A stretch of DNA of 64,000 nucleotides from a bacterium BMS3Abin11 (GCA_002897635.1 BDTD01000005.1:1-64000); one strand, 5' to 3'; positions 36,887 through 44,885 are shown, numbered from the stretch's first letter. Numbers and translations: made by a program. Notes: generated by a model not told the origin, from the sequence alone.

Positions 36887-37325
36887 GTTTGGGATGTTTT
36901 TATTATTCAATTTCTTGAATTGATCCATGCTTTTCGCCCTTCATGGGCGAGTTCATTTCTTTTGTACGCACAAAAGAAACGGAACCAAAGAAAAACCGCC
37001 CCATGTGTTGGCCTTCGGCTGCTCTGCGCGCTTCAGTCTGAACCGGGCACGGTGAACTCGCTTCGCTCAGACATGCACCGCGCTATTCCGGCTCAGACTT
37101 CCAGTGCTCGACAACACAAAAGGGGTGGTGGATCAAAGGCTAAGGGCCAGGCTAGTTACAAAATATTTAGTTTGCGGAGGTAGGATCTTATCAGTGTAAA
37201 GTTAATGGGAAATCCATATGCTCCTCGATATAGTCTGCATGCAGTCTAAGAAGGTAAAAAACTGCGTGCAGACTAATTAACTGTTAGGAAACCAATCTAC
37301 CCACATAAAATTTAATCAATTAATT
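36887..37325. repeat. Gap with hairpin-rich interspersed sequence
   Basis: No gene is supported in 439 bases. At about 36955-36979 a stem TTTCTTTTGT/ACAAAAGAAA with an ACGC loop is followed by ACGGAACCAAAGAAAAACCG and then GC-rich sequence to about 37150. This block resembles a short interspersed repeat common between proteobacterial genes, judged by memory of the motif. Only one copy is in the window. Confidence 0.35.
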
Positions 37326-37337
37326 TTGGAGTTAAGA

Positions 37338-37544
37338 ATGAAATTTAGTCCCTGCACAGGAAAATGCACAGAGGAAGGAATAAACTGTGAAGGCTGTGGA
37401 CGCAGCCATGAAGAAATTGCAGAAATGAAAATGCATATTGCAAATCTAGTGACATTCGCAGAAAAAATGGAATATGAAAATATTGAAGATTTTGCAAATG
37501 GTGTAGCTGGGAGTATTAAATACAAAATGGGTGAAGGTCATTAA
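37338..37544 (+). CDS. Small DUF1289-like cysteine protein
   Basis: This 68-residue protein starts at the ATG at 37338 (GGAG upstream). The pattern SPCTGKC followed by CEGCGRSHEEIAEM matches the four-Cys core of DUF1289 proteins, which are thought to bind a metal. The C-terminal half is helical, without Cys. Function is unknown. It stands alone between the nrd genes and the IS200 element, in an AT-rich stretch. Confidence 0.7.
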   Translation: MKFSPCTGKCTEEGINCEGCGRSHEEIAEMKMHIANLVTFAEKMEYENIEDFANGVAGSIKYKMGEGH

Positions 37545-37618
37545 TTACATTTAGGTAAACCACCGCCTCAGGCGGTGAGACACGAAAAGGCTCTGCCGTT
37601 GCGGCGTGCATGTAAGAT

Positions 37619-37660
37619 AATGGCCTCTCATTGAACCGGCAAGTTCTATAGGAGGCCATT
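37619..37660 (+). promoter_or_regulatory. Hairpin hiding the tnpA ribosome binding site
   Basis: AATGGCCTC (37619-37627) pairs with GAGGCCATT (37652-37660), which contains the GGAGG ribosome binding site and touches the ATG at 37661. In IS200 such a hairpin is known to keep transposase translation low. Confidence 0.75.
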
Positions 37661-38095
37661 ATGAGAGAGTGGCAGCGCCAAGCTCACGTTAAACATTATT
37701 GCAGATATCACGTAGTGTTTGTTCCTAAATATCGTAAGAAGTCGATATATGGGGTATTAAGAAAGGATATTGGAGGTATTTTTCGAGATTTGTGTCGTCA
37801 GAATGGAGTTGAACTGGTAGAAGGACATGCGATAGGTGATCATGTACATATGCTGTTGATGGTTCCGCCAAAATATAGTGTGTCCAATACGATAGGTTTT
37901 CTGAAAGGGAAATCGACGATACGGATATTTAGAGAATATTTGCAGGTGAAGCGGAACTTCACAGGAAGGCATTTTTGGGCACGAGGCTACTGCGTCAGTA
38001 CGGTGGGATTAGATGAAGAGATGATTCGAGTCTACATTAAGAATCAGGAACTGGAAGAGAAACGCCAGGAGCAAATAAGATTAATAGGAGTTTAA
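37661..38095 (+). CDS. tnpA: IS200-type Y1 transposase TnpA
   Basis: This 144-residue HUH single-strand transposase is complete. The HUH motif is in GDHVHMLLMVPP (near residue 61) and the catalytic Tyr is expected in the C-terminal helix around VYIKNQE (near residue 125). The N-terminal VKHYCRYHVVFVPKYRKK is typical of IS200 TnpA. It moves the element as single-stranded DNA by pairing with the end hairpins. An AGCCCC/GGGGCT terminator follows at 38100-38120. Confidence 0.93.
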   Translation: MREWQRQAHVKHYCRYHVVFVPKYRKKSIYGVLRKDIGGIFRDLCRQNGVELVEGHAIGDHVHMLLMVPPKYSVSNTIGFLKGKSTIRIFREYLQVKRNFTGRHFWARGYCVSTVGLDEEMIRVYIKNQELEEKRQEQIRLIGV

Positions 38096-38099
38096 CAAT

Positions 38100-38120
38100 A
38101 GCCCCTTCCAGGGGCTTTCA
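38100..38120 (+). terminator. Terminator after tnpA
   Basis: A six-pair stem AGCCCC/GGGGCT with a five-base loop is followed by TTTCATC, five bases after the tnpA stop. The T-run is short. Confidence 0.55.
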
Positions 38121-38186
38121 TCATACCACCCGCTCTGCGGGTGGTCGTTGATTTATTGCTAGCTAAACAGTCAAATATCGGAAACC

Positions 38187-38238
38187 GGGGTCAGATACCA
38201 GTTTTCACTAATATAAGCATAAACTAGTATCTGACCCG
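38187..38238. repeat. GGGTCAGATAC palindromic repeat
   Basis: GGGTCAGATACCAGTTT (38188-38204) and its near-perfect inverse (38221-38237) flank a 16-base loop. This is the general form of the REP-type repeats that RAYT transposases act on. A degraded RAYT lies 1 kb downstream, but its ends have a different sequence. Confidence 0.6.
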
Positions 38239-38274
38239 GGTTTTCTTGGGGTTTTCTCACTGTATCAAGGGTGA

Positions 38275-38367
38275 TTTGGCCTGACATCATTCGGCGAAGA
38301 TGAAGATGGTGAGCTCTATGTGATTTACAACAATAATATCTTTCAGTTTGTCGCTTTCGAGAAATAA
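38275..38367 (+). pseudogene. C-terminal fragment of a PQQ-type sugar dehydrogenase
   Basis: Thirty codons read FGLTSFGEDEDGELYVIYN and end at TAA (38365-38367). This matches the usual end of PQQ-dependent glucose/sorbosone dehydrogenase-like proteins. A stop codon lies directly upstream (38272-38274) and the rest of the gene is missing. It may have been cut off by the repeat or IS200 insertion next to it. Confidence 0.45.
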
Positions 38368-38419
38368 ATAAACCTGCGTGATATGTGCCTTATAGCTATC
38401 TATAAAAAGGAATGATTAG

Positions 38420-39100
38420 ATGAAACCGACAATTATCTTTATAAAGCATTTTATATTAATCCTATTGTTGTTTAGCAGTTCAACAATGGCAATGGATAGA
38501 CAGGATTTCAAAAGAATAGTAGTACAGAATATTTACAAGGCAATACCACGGGATAATGATACATTTCTGTTAATGCAAGCTGGAAAAAACTCACCCAATA
38601 TCCCAGTAATCTATAGTAATAATGAAAATACATTTAAGGTAATTAAATGTATTAATAGTGTATATTTTAAAGTAGGTGCTTTCAGTAATGAAATGGGATC
38701 AATCGGATTAGCGGTGTGCCCATACAGTGTGCTAGGTCGAGAAAAAATGAAAGAGATGAAAGATGGATTTAAAAAAGAACTTAGTATAATGACAACATAT
38801 AAAAAACCAGATATGAAGGAACTGGAAGAAGCAGGACTTATTTTTATGCAGAAATCATTAAGTGATGGTTCTGAGTTATTTTATTTCCCTCTAATTCTCA
38901 TAAGCCATGGGGTTATTGTAGCAAAAACATGGGTACTATATCCTCCAGATAATTCATATGTTTTTATTCTTCAATATAGTACTGATATTTTGTGCAAATC
39001 TATTGAATATCATTCTCTTTGTGATATGAAAAATAATGCGAGTATAGAGATACTGGTCAATGTAATGAATGAATATATATTGAAAAAAAATGAAAGATAA
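38420..39100 (+). CDS. AT-rich hypothetical secreted protein
   Basis: This 226-residue protein has a clear signal peptide (residues 1-24, ending STMAM). No domain was recognised. The mature part mixes alpha and beta features, has five Cys and ends in a basic tail. AAGGAATG precedes the ATG. The gene is far richer in A and T than its neighbours and lies among mobile remnants, which suggests recent transfer. A function cannot be given. Confidence 0.65.
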   Translation: MKPTIIFIKHFILILLLFSSSTMAMDRQDFKRIVVQNIYKAIPRDNDTFLLMQAGKNSPNIPVIYSNNENTFKVIKCINSVYFKVGAFSNEMGSIGLAVCPYSVLGREKMKEMKDGFKKELSIMTTYKKPDMKELEEAGLIFMQKSLSDGSELFYFPLILISHGVIVAKTWVLYPPDNSYVFILQYSTDILCKSIEYHSLCDMKNNASIEILVNVMNEYILKKNER

Positions 39101-39121
39101 AAAAATCGGGGTCAGCCAGAA

Positions 39122-39563
39122 TAGGGGACGGAGTTAAGATAATAAAATAGTTAACCTGTTCCTAGATTAAAAGTACTCTGCTTACATGCCCCGACACGAA
39201 AGACTAACACTCCTGGTTGTATCTATCATGTAATTACCCGAGGAATAGAGAGACGGAAGCTATTTAGAGACAATCAGGACAGGGAGGAATTTCTATCTCG
39301 ATTGGAAAAGGTATTGGAGGAAACCGGGTGTGAATACCATGATTCGTACCGGTGAGCGGTCATTAAGCGATTTGATGCGAAAAGTATTTTAAGGGCAAAG
39401 AATTTAATTTCTTATTGGGCATGTAGAGAGTTAGGGATTTCAGGTAAGGAGATAGCCGATTACTTTGGGGTTTCTAGCCCGGCAATTTCATATAGTATTA
39501 AGCAGGGGGAGAAATATGCCAGACAAATATGATGTTAACTTATCATTTTAACTCCGTCCCCTA
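39122..39563 (+). mobile_element. Degraded REP-associated element with 16-base inverted ends
   Basis: The perfect 16-base ends TAGGGGACGGAGTTAA (39122-39137) and the inverse (39548-39563) enclose the broken Y1 transposase described in the next entry. A diverged single end lies at 40561-40582 (TTTTAACTCCATCTCCTA). Confidence 0.75.
39186..39532 (+). pseudogene. RAYT (REP-associated Y1 transposase) remnant
   Basis: The ATG at 39186 opens MPRHERLTLLVVS, then the frame shifts near 39225 and continues as HVITRGIERRKLFRDNQDRE, the hallmark start of a RAYT. After YHDSYR a stop occurs and most of the catalytic core is missing. The C-terminal DnaA-like helix-turn-helix is still readable: GKEIADYFGVSSPAISYSI, ending at TGA 39530-39532. 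The gene has a frameshift, a stop and a large internal deletion, so it is dead. Confidence 0.8.
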
Positions 39564-39580
39564 CACTTAGCCCTATAGTT

Positions 39581-39864
39581 ATGGAATGCAAATGGGATCC
39601 AAGGAAGGCAAGGTCTAATCTAAAAAAAACGGTGTTGATTTTGCCGATGCTGTTGTAGCTTTAGAAGATGGAAATACTTTAACAATTGAAGATAAAGATC
39701 ATACAGAACAAAGATTTAAAACTCTTGGTATGGATCCTTATTTAAATGTACTGCTCGTGATTCATGTTGAAATCACAGATAATTGCATCCGGATTATTTC
39801 AGCAAAAAAAGCTGAGAAAAAACAGGCAAAACAATATTTCAAGGGCCTAGATTATTATGACTGA
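39581..39864 (+). pseudogene. brnT: BrnT-type toxin, frameshifted
   Basis: The ATG at 39581 starts MECKWDPRKARSNLKK, the BrnT N-terminus. At an A8 run (39622-39629) the frame is lost; with one more A it continues GVDFADAVVALEDG, then IRIISAKKAEKKQAKQYF, and stops at 39862-39864. This is the BrnT/DUF497 RNase fold with its RIISARKA-like core. The stop overlaps the start of brnA (ATGACTGA), the normal operon layout. Whether the missing A is real or a read error decides if the toxin is active. Confidence 0.8.
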
Positions 39865-40105
39865 CGATTTTTCTAAAGGTAAAAGAGGTGCAGTGGTAAA
39901 GGCCGACCCAAATAAGGCAAGAATCACTATCCGTTTAAACCAGGGCATTATCGACCATTTTAAAAATTTGGTACACGAACAAGGTGGTGGCAATTATCAA
40001 ACCTTAATCAATGATGTGCTTCAAGATCACATTATGGCTCATAACAAAGAGCTAGAAGACACGTTGCGTAAAGTCATTCGAGAAGAAATGAAAAAGGTTG
40101 GTTAG
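39857..40105 (+). CDS. brnA: BrnA-type antitoxin
   Basis: This 82-residue protein is a CopG/ribbon-helix-helix type antitoxin: a basic strand KARITIRLNQGIIDHFK (about residues 20-36) followed by GGGNYQTLINDVLQDHI, a pattern typical of BrnA. It would bind the toxin and repress the operon. It overlaps brnT by eight bases. It is intact even though the toxin frame is broken. A probable two-way terminator follows. Confidence 0.82.
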   Translation: MTDDFSKGKRGAVVKADPNKARITIRLNQGIIDHFKNLVHEQGGGNYQTLINDVLQDHIMAHNKELEDTLRKVIREEMKKVG

Positions 40106-40156
40106 AAAAAACGGCTAACACATATGAGCCGTAATCCTGTCAACAGGCAATAGTCT

Positions 40157-40186
40157 ATTTTTCGGTTAACTGATTAACCAAAAATA
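40157..40186. terminator. Terminator after brnA
   Basis: GGTTAA (40164-40169), CTGA loop and TTAACC (40174-40179), flanked by T-rich and A-rich tracts that also pair. It can work on either strand. Confidence 0.6.
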
Positions 40187-40455
40187 AATCAATGAGCAAA
40201 ATCGGCTACTTCATCTGTCATGGCAGCTGTTAAGTCGGTCGCTTACAGCAAACACACACGAGGATATCTACCTACTACGGTCTCACCGCTACCGGATATT
40301 ATCTCAGTCCATTGAGCGAAACCGGGTCACTAGACATTCATCGGTTAACCTGGTGCTGGCACTACTCAAATAGGCGGGTTTACTCAATCGTTGAGTACCC
40401 AGTTAGTTTCAGGCTCAGTTCAGGTGTAAACGACTTTGTTCATTGTATTCATGCA
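40187..40455. other. Remnant zone upstream of the intron relic
   Basis: No gene is supported. If the domain V call just downstream is right, some of this may be intron domain IV sequence left after loss of the maturase gene. GAAACCGGGT occurs here (about 40319) and again at about 40760. Confidence 0.3.
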
Positions 40456-40530
40456 CGCCAAAAGCCGTATGCGGGAAAACCGCGTGTCCGGTTTGATGAG
40501 GGGAGGCAGATACCTGTAAGTATTTGTTTT
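40456..40530 (+). ncRNA. Probable group II intron 3' relic (domain V/VI)
   Basis: AAGCCGTATGCGG at about 40462-40474, the GAAAA loop, CCGC and the closing TCCGGTTT (to 40494) follow the layout of group II intron domain V: AGC triad, GAAA-type tetraloop and a two-base bulge. The lower stem keeps seven of eight pairs. TGATGAGGGGAGG follows, the usual run into domain VI. There is no maturase gene, so it is a relic. Recognition is by pattern only. Confidence 0.55.
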
Positions 40531-40859
40531 ATCAGGCGTCTGTCTTTTACTCTAATATTATTTTAACTCCATCTCCTATACCGTTCATAACCTCTGGACT
40601 TTGGGAAAAGGGGCGTTTATCCTTCTTGTACTCGAGAAAAATCGATTTTCGAACCACAATATCAACTACTGAAGAAGTTAGCGCTGGGATTAAAGGAAAG
40701 GAATTTGAACCTCGGTGTGCTGGTAGAGAGAAACAGATGCATTATCAAAGCCTGTCTGAAACCGGGTAATTCGTTCATTTTATGAGGAGTGGCGTTAATA
40801 TAAAAATTTGCTTGTTTTGTCTTCTTTGATTGAAAATTACAAACTATGGAGAGTAAAAA
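40531..40859. other. Non-coding gap before the NPC-repeat gene
   Basis: It contains a diverged RAYT-type end at 40561-40582. Otherwise no gene or clear structure is seen. The promoter for 40860-42513 is expected in the AT-rich last 80 bases. Confidence 0.3.
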
Positions 40860-41207
40860 ATGAAGCGTTTAAATCTGAATAAATTGGTATATGTATTTTT
40901 TGCAGCAGTCCTGATGCTCACTACGGGTGCAATGAGCTCGATAGCTTATGCTGACAACCCGTGTGGCGCAACAAAGAGTCCACGTAGCCCGACTACAGGA
41001 CACATGGATAATGGAAAACAGATGAAAAATCTCGTTAATCCCTGTGCAGGGGAGAAAAACACGGAGGATATGAAAGGTACGAAGGGTATGAAAGGTACGA
41101 AGGGTATGAAGAATCCCTGTGCAGTTAAGAAAGACACGAAGAGTATTGAGAATCCCTGTGCGGTTAAGAAAGACACGAAGGTTATTAAGAATCCCTGTGG
41201 TATGTAG
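40860..41207 (+). CDS. NPC-repeat periplasmic protein
   Basis: This 115-residue protein has a signal peptide (residues 1-31, cut after AYA). The mature part is low-complexity, Lys-rich, with the tripeptide NPC at residues 33, 60, 85, 98 and 111. Part of it is a tandem repeat (NPCAVKKDTK twice, KGTKGM twice). The five evenly placed Cys could bind metal or be redox-active. GGAGAG precedes the ATG. It lies 43 bases before a pentaheme cytochrome c gene, so a shared periplasmic role is likely. No named family was recognised. Confidence 0.7.
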   Translation: MKRLNLNKLVYVFFAAVLMLTTGAMSSIAYADNPCGATKSPRSPTTGHMDNGKQMKNLVNPCAGEKNTEDMKGTKGMKGTKGMKNPCAVKKDTKSIENPCAVKKDTKVIKNPCGM

Positions 41208-41250
41208 TAAACGATTGTTCTGAATCCTGTAAATCAGGAGGGGGGGGACG

Positions 41251-42513
41251 GTGTCTACACAAAAGAAAGAGAGATGGGCCTGGTGCCTTCTCTCTTTTCT
41301 TTTTTTATTAAGCTATACCTTCCAGGTCGATGCTCGTGCCGAGACGTCTCTCGAAGGGCCTGATGACATACAGGCTACCGAATTCGGAATAGAAAATTTT
41401 TTACGCAAATACTGGTCTCGACCGCTGAAGGCCCAGGGACAACCGCCGGCTGGCCTGAGCTCGGTTGAGACATCATTGTTCCCCGCATCTTGCGGTACAT
41501 GTCATCGCTCGCAATTTAACGACTGGCGTGAAAGCCTGCATGCCCGATCCATGGGGCCTGGCATCATGGGACAGTTGGTGGAAATGGCCACAGATGCGAA
41601 AGATAATCGTCAGAACTGTATCCGCTGTCACGCTCCATTGGCAGAACAGGCAAACAGTTTATCACGGGCTCGGGGATCACCGAATTCTTCGCCAAACGAG
41701 CAGGAGAAGCCATTGTACGAACAGGGCCTTGTGTGTGCTGCGTGCCATTTGCGCGAGTATCGGTGGTATGGGCCACCGCAGCAGGCTGGCCGGAGAACCC
41801 CTGACCGCACTCGATTACCACATAATGGCTGGTCCAGACAGACTGCCTTCGAAGATTCCAGATTCTGTTCGGCCTGCCATCAGTTTGATGCCAATGGTTT
41901 TGAACTGAATGGGAAGCTACTGGAAAACACATTCAACGAGTGGCAGGCGAGTGGGTTTGCGGATAGTGATGTTACCTGTCAAAGCTGCCATATGCCGGGG
42001 CGGCGGCATTTATGGCGGGGTATTCACGATCCGGACATGGTGCGCAGTGGTGTTACCATTAAAACGATGCCGTTAACCGTTGAGGAAGGATTTCTGTCAA
42101 CCACGCTGCAGATGAAAAATTCTGCTACAGGTCATTTCTTTCCAACCTATGTCACACCGAAAATTATCATGCAAATCTATCAACAGGATGTCCAGGGCAA
42201 CCTGTTACCTGGCACACTCAAAGGACACATAGTAGCCCGCAAGGTACCGCTCGATCTGAGCAAAGAGGAATTTGATACACGCATTGCACCAGGAAAAACA
42301 GCCATACTCGTTTATCGGGCACGGCTGCATAAAAAGGCTCATTCATTGATATTTCGAATCAAGGTGGAACCCGATGAGTTTTATACCCGTTTTTTCCAGG
42401 CACTTTTGGAAACGGATTTGAGTGAGGAGGGAAGGCAGCAAATTGAACAAGCGCTTAAAAACTCAATGGACTCACAGTTTATTCTGTTTGAGCGTCACTA
42501 CCTGATAAAGTAG
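41251..42513 (+). CDS. Pentaheme c-type cytochrome
   Basis: This 420-residue exported protein starts at a GTG with AGGAGG upstream and has a signal peptide (about residues 1-29). Five CxxCH heme sites are seen: 81-85, 123-127, 162-166, 206-210 and 243-247. The second half (residues 255-420) has no heme and is beta-rich. The spacing resembles the cytochrome c554/NrfB-like multiheme families, but no exact family can be named. It is likely to work in periplasmic electron transfer, perhaps with the NPC-repeat protein encoded just upstream. Confidence 0.85.
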   Translation: MSTQKKERWAWCLLSFLFLLSYTFQVDARAETSLEGPDDIQATEFGIENFLRKYWSRPLKAQGQPPAGLSSVETSLFPASCGTCHRSQFNDWRESLHARSMGPGIMGQLVEMATDAKDNRQNCIRCHAPLAEQANSLSRARGSPNSSPNEQEKPLYEQGLVCAACHLREYRWYGPPQQAGRRTPDRTRLPHNGWSRQTAFEDSRFCSACHQFDANGFELNGKLLENTFNEWQASGFADSDVTCQSCHMPGRRHLWRGIHDPDMVRSGVTIKTMPLTVEEGFLSTTLQMKNSATGHFFPTYVTPKIIMQIYQQDVQGNLLPGTLKGHIVARKVPLDLSKEEFDTRIAPGKTAILVYRARLHKKAHSLIFRIKVEPDEFYTRFFQALLETDLSEEGRQQIEQALKNSMDSQFILFERHYLIK

Positions 42514-42631
42514 TTTTAGGGGCACCCTTAATAAAAGTGGCCATTTATTGATATGTCAGAAGAGATCTGACTCAGGTAATAATGCTGTCAGGTCACATCC
42601 TGATTTCTGCACTTTAACCTTCCCTCTGGGG

Positions 42632-43297
42632 TTAAAAATCACCCCATTCGGATCGGTTCTTTTTGACTCGCATGTGTGGCAGCAGTAGACCGAGAATAAT
42701 ACCGGCAATAACAACGCCGGCGCCAATCATGAACCAGTTCTGTTCAGTTTTGTCTGTTAACCGTTGATTCTTTAGTCTGAGCATATCAAGCTCATCAGAC
42801 AGTTGTTGGCTGCGCACGATAGCATCATCACGCTCTCCAGCTACGCGTAAAGGATCGCGAGCCACCTGGTTCAGCTTGCTGAGTTCCTGTTTGAGTCTGT
42901 TATTCTCATTTTCCATCTCTGTAAATTTACGCTGCAATACCCCATGTGTTTCTTGCAGGTCAGCAAGCTGGCTGCTTAATTTCCCGGGTTCCTGACGCAG
43001 TATAACCAGTTTCTGCTCGGCTTCAGCCAGTCGTTCACGCGCAGGTCGCTCGTTCAGTATCATCCTGTTAAGCACGTATCCGGTTGTGCCATCAGCCAGG
43101 CGAACATTCGCGTAGTTGGATTGCTTGTTGCGACTTAATATTTCGACTGCTGTTCCGCTAGGCAGCATGCGGATGACTTTAAAGGTGGTATTTTCACCAC
43201 TGCGCAGGGTGATTTTTAATTGATCGGTGATATATCCCGTCTCAGCGAAAGCAGCGGTACTGCCCAGCAGGAATACGAATAACAAAATATTTTTCAC
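42632..43297 (-). CDS. SH3-domain and C-terminal anchor protein
   Basis: This 221-residue protein starts at GTG (AAAGGACATCT upstream) and has a signal peptide (residues 1-18). A bacterial SH3 domain (about residues 20-83, LKITLRSGENTTFKVIRMLPSG) is followed by a long coiled coil (residues 88-180) and a C-terminal transmembrane helix (about 188-207). This layout is that of the TIGR04211/YgiM family, envelope proteins of unknown function found across Gammaproteobacteria. Confidence 0.85.
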   Translation of the reverse strand: MKNILLFVFLLGSTAAFAETGYITDQLKITLRSGENTTFKVIRMLPSGTAVEILSRNKQSNYANVRLADGTTGYVLNRMILNERPARERLAEAEQKLVILRQEPGKLSSQLADLQETHGVLQRKFTEMENENNRLKQELSKLNQVARDPLRVAGERDDAIVRSQQLSDELDMLRLKNQRLTDKTEQNWFMIGAGVVIAGIILGLLLPHMRVKKNRSEWGDF

Positions 43298-43385
43298 AGA
43301 TGTCCTTTTTTCGGTTAATTCTATCAGATCGGCAGATTATACCACCTTAAAAGCGATGGTAATTAATGCAGATAGTTAAAAATAT

Positions 43386-43660
43386 GAAGTTTCAATTTTC
43401 AAGTGTCAAGTCGAAGCCAAAATCAGTTATCCACAGAAAATACAGGGGTATACAGAGTTTTTTGTGTTACTAGATATATGTAAAAAGGCCTGGAACTGAA
43501 GCAGAGATTTTACAATAAACTCCCTATGGATAAGAGTAAAGCTGTAGAATTTTTTGGTTCTCTGCGAACCTGTGTGTCCTCTGTGGTGAATGCTTTTTAA
43601 TCTTTCTATTTTAGATTTATTATTCTTGAAACTTGATGCTTGAAACTGATACAAATATTG
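43386..43660. repeat. Interspersed repeat with CCACAGA and period-7 ends, copy 1
   Basis: The block starts TTTTCAAGTGTCAAGTCGAAG and ends CTTGAAACTTGATGCTTGAA. Shared with 52535-52775: AAAATCAGTT next to CCACAGA, TGTGTCCTCT, GTAAATGCTTTT/GTGAATGCTTTT and TTTAGATTTAT. The middle is more diverged. The flanks have the 7-base period. It lies in a 432-base gap with no gene. Confidence 0.6.
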
Positions 43661-43729
43661 CCTTTTTATGCCTCTGCATTCTAGAATAGTCTGTAATGAA
43701 GTTACCTGTGTGACCTGCAGGAGTTCTGT

Positions 43730-43984
43730 ATGGATATCATAAACTTGCTTGTATTCCTTGTGATCGGGCTTATCGCTGGTCTGCTGGCTGGCCTGATTAT
43801 GCGTGGTAGTGGTCTCGGTCTTGCTTGTGATCTTGTGGCTGGGTTGGTCGGTAGTGTGCTGGGTGGCATTTTTATGATGACTTTTGGTGGGGCAGGACAG
43901 TCGGATTTTAAGTCCTACGCTGCTGCGGCTGTAGGTGCTACTGTTATAATCATGGTTGCCGGGCCAGTCAAACGTCGTTTGTAG
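43730..43984 (+). CDS. GlsB/YeaQ/YmgE-family membrane protein
   Basis: This 84-residue protein is made of three hydrophobic segments rich in Gly, with the family pattern IAGLLAGLIMRGSG and VGSVLGGIF. AGGAG lies before the ATG. The family (also called transglycosylase-associated) is linked to stress responses, without a proven activity. It sits 42 bases before folD on the same strand. Confidence 0.88.
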   Translation: MDIINLLVFLVIGLIAGLLAGLIMRGSGLGLACDLVAGLVGSVLGGIFMMTFGGAGQSDFKSYAAAAVGATVIIMVAGPVKRRL

Positions 43985-44026
43985 TCCTGCGTGTAATAAT
44001 TAGAGGCTCCTTAACAGAGAAAATCA

Positions 44027-44881
44027 ATGACAGCAAAATTACTCAGCGGCATAGAAGTCGCAGAGGCCGTAATTGCGGATGTACGTAAACGTGTAGAGGA
44101 ACTGGCCAGGCAAGGTGTTCAGCCGGGACTTGGTACCATACTCGTTGGTGATGACGGCCCCAGTACAAGTTATGTCAGGAAGAAGCACGAGGCCTGTGAG
44201 AATGCCGGTATTCGCTCATTTCATCTGAAACTTTCCACTTCTTCCACACAACAGGAGTTACTCGACGCGGTCCATGCATTCAACAAGAATGATCAGGTAG
44301 ACGGCTATATTATCCAGTATCCTGTACCAAAGGGCATGGATTTCAATGAAGCCCTGATGCACATGAGTCCAGCCAAGGATGCGGATGGTCTGCACCCGGT
44401 AAATCTCGGCAAACTTGTGCTGCAGGAGACCGGCCCTGTACCCTGTACCCCGGCGGGGATACAGGCAATTCTGGTTCACTATGGCATCGAAGTGGCAGGC
44501 AAAGAGGTGGTTATTATTGGCCGCGGACCTACACTGGGTCGTCCCCTTTCATTACTGTTGACAACGAAACAGGAAGGCGCAAATGCGGCTGTGACTGTCG
44601 TGCATTCTGGTATTAAAGACCTGGGCTATTTCACCCGGCGTGCAGACATAGTCATTTCCGCCACCGGTGTCGCCAGCATAGTAATGCCCGAAATGATCAA
44701 ACCAGGTGCTGCAGTGATCAGTGGTGGTATCAGCTGGGAGGGCAAAAGGCTAATGCCGGATGTCGATGAGTCGGTCGCAGAAGTAGCAGGCTGGATTACA
44801 CCACGACTCGGTGGAGTGGGGCCTACGACTGTAGCGATGCTGCTACGCAATACTGTACTTGCAGCCGAGAAAAGAGGATGA
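44027..44881 (+). CDS. folD: Methylenetetrahydrofolate dehydrogenase/cyclohydrolase FolD
   Basis: This 284-residue bifunctional enzyme interconverts 5,10-methylene-, methenyl- and 10-formyl-tetrahydrofolate with NADP. The conserved blocks are YVRKKHEACENAGI (catalytic Lys and Tyr near residues 46-58), DGYIIQYPVPK near residue 98 and the dinucleotide motif VVIIGRGPTLGRPLS near residue 163. The family's usual VGRSxxVG is altered to IGRGPTLG here. Full length. A two-way hairpin separates it from lpdA. Confidence 0.95.
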   Translation: MTAKLLSGIEVAEAVIADVRKRVEELARQGVQPGLGTILVGDDGPSTSYVRKKHEACENAGIRSFHLKLSTSSTQQELLDAVHAFNKNDQVDGYIIQYPVPKGMDFNEALMHMSPAKDADGLHPVNLGKLVLQETGPVPCTPAGIQAILVHYGIEVAGKEVVIIGRGPTLGRPLSLLLTTKQEGANAAVTVVHSGIKDLGYFTRRADIVISATGVASIVMPEMIKPGAAVISGGISWEGKRLMPDVDESVAEVAGWITPRLGGVGPTTVAMLLRNTVLAAEKRG

Positions 44882-44885
44882 GTTA

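Larger units (their letters stand above)
37555..38160 (+). mobile_element. IS200/IS605-family insertion sequence, TnpA only
   Basis: The ends are subterminal hairpins, as expected for this family: CACCGCC/GGCGGTG at 37561-37577 on the left and ACCACCCGC/GCGGGTGGT at 38125-38145 on the right. One gene, tnpA, lies inside and is intact. There are no terminal inverted repeats and no visible target duplication, also as expected. The outer boundaries are estimates to within about ten bases. No tnpB is present. Confidence 0.85.

Noticed and set aside
36920-37183. 87-codon plus-strand frame in the gap after nrdJb
   Set aside because: It lies over a hairpin-rich interspersed repeat and reads as low-quality protein without any family signal.
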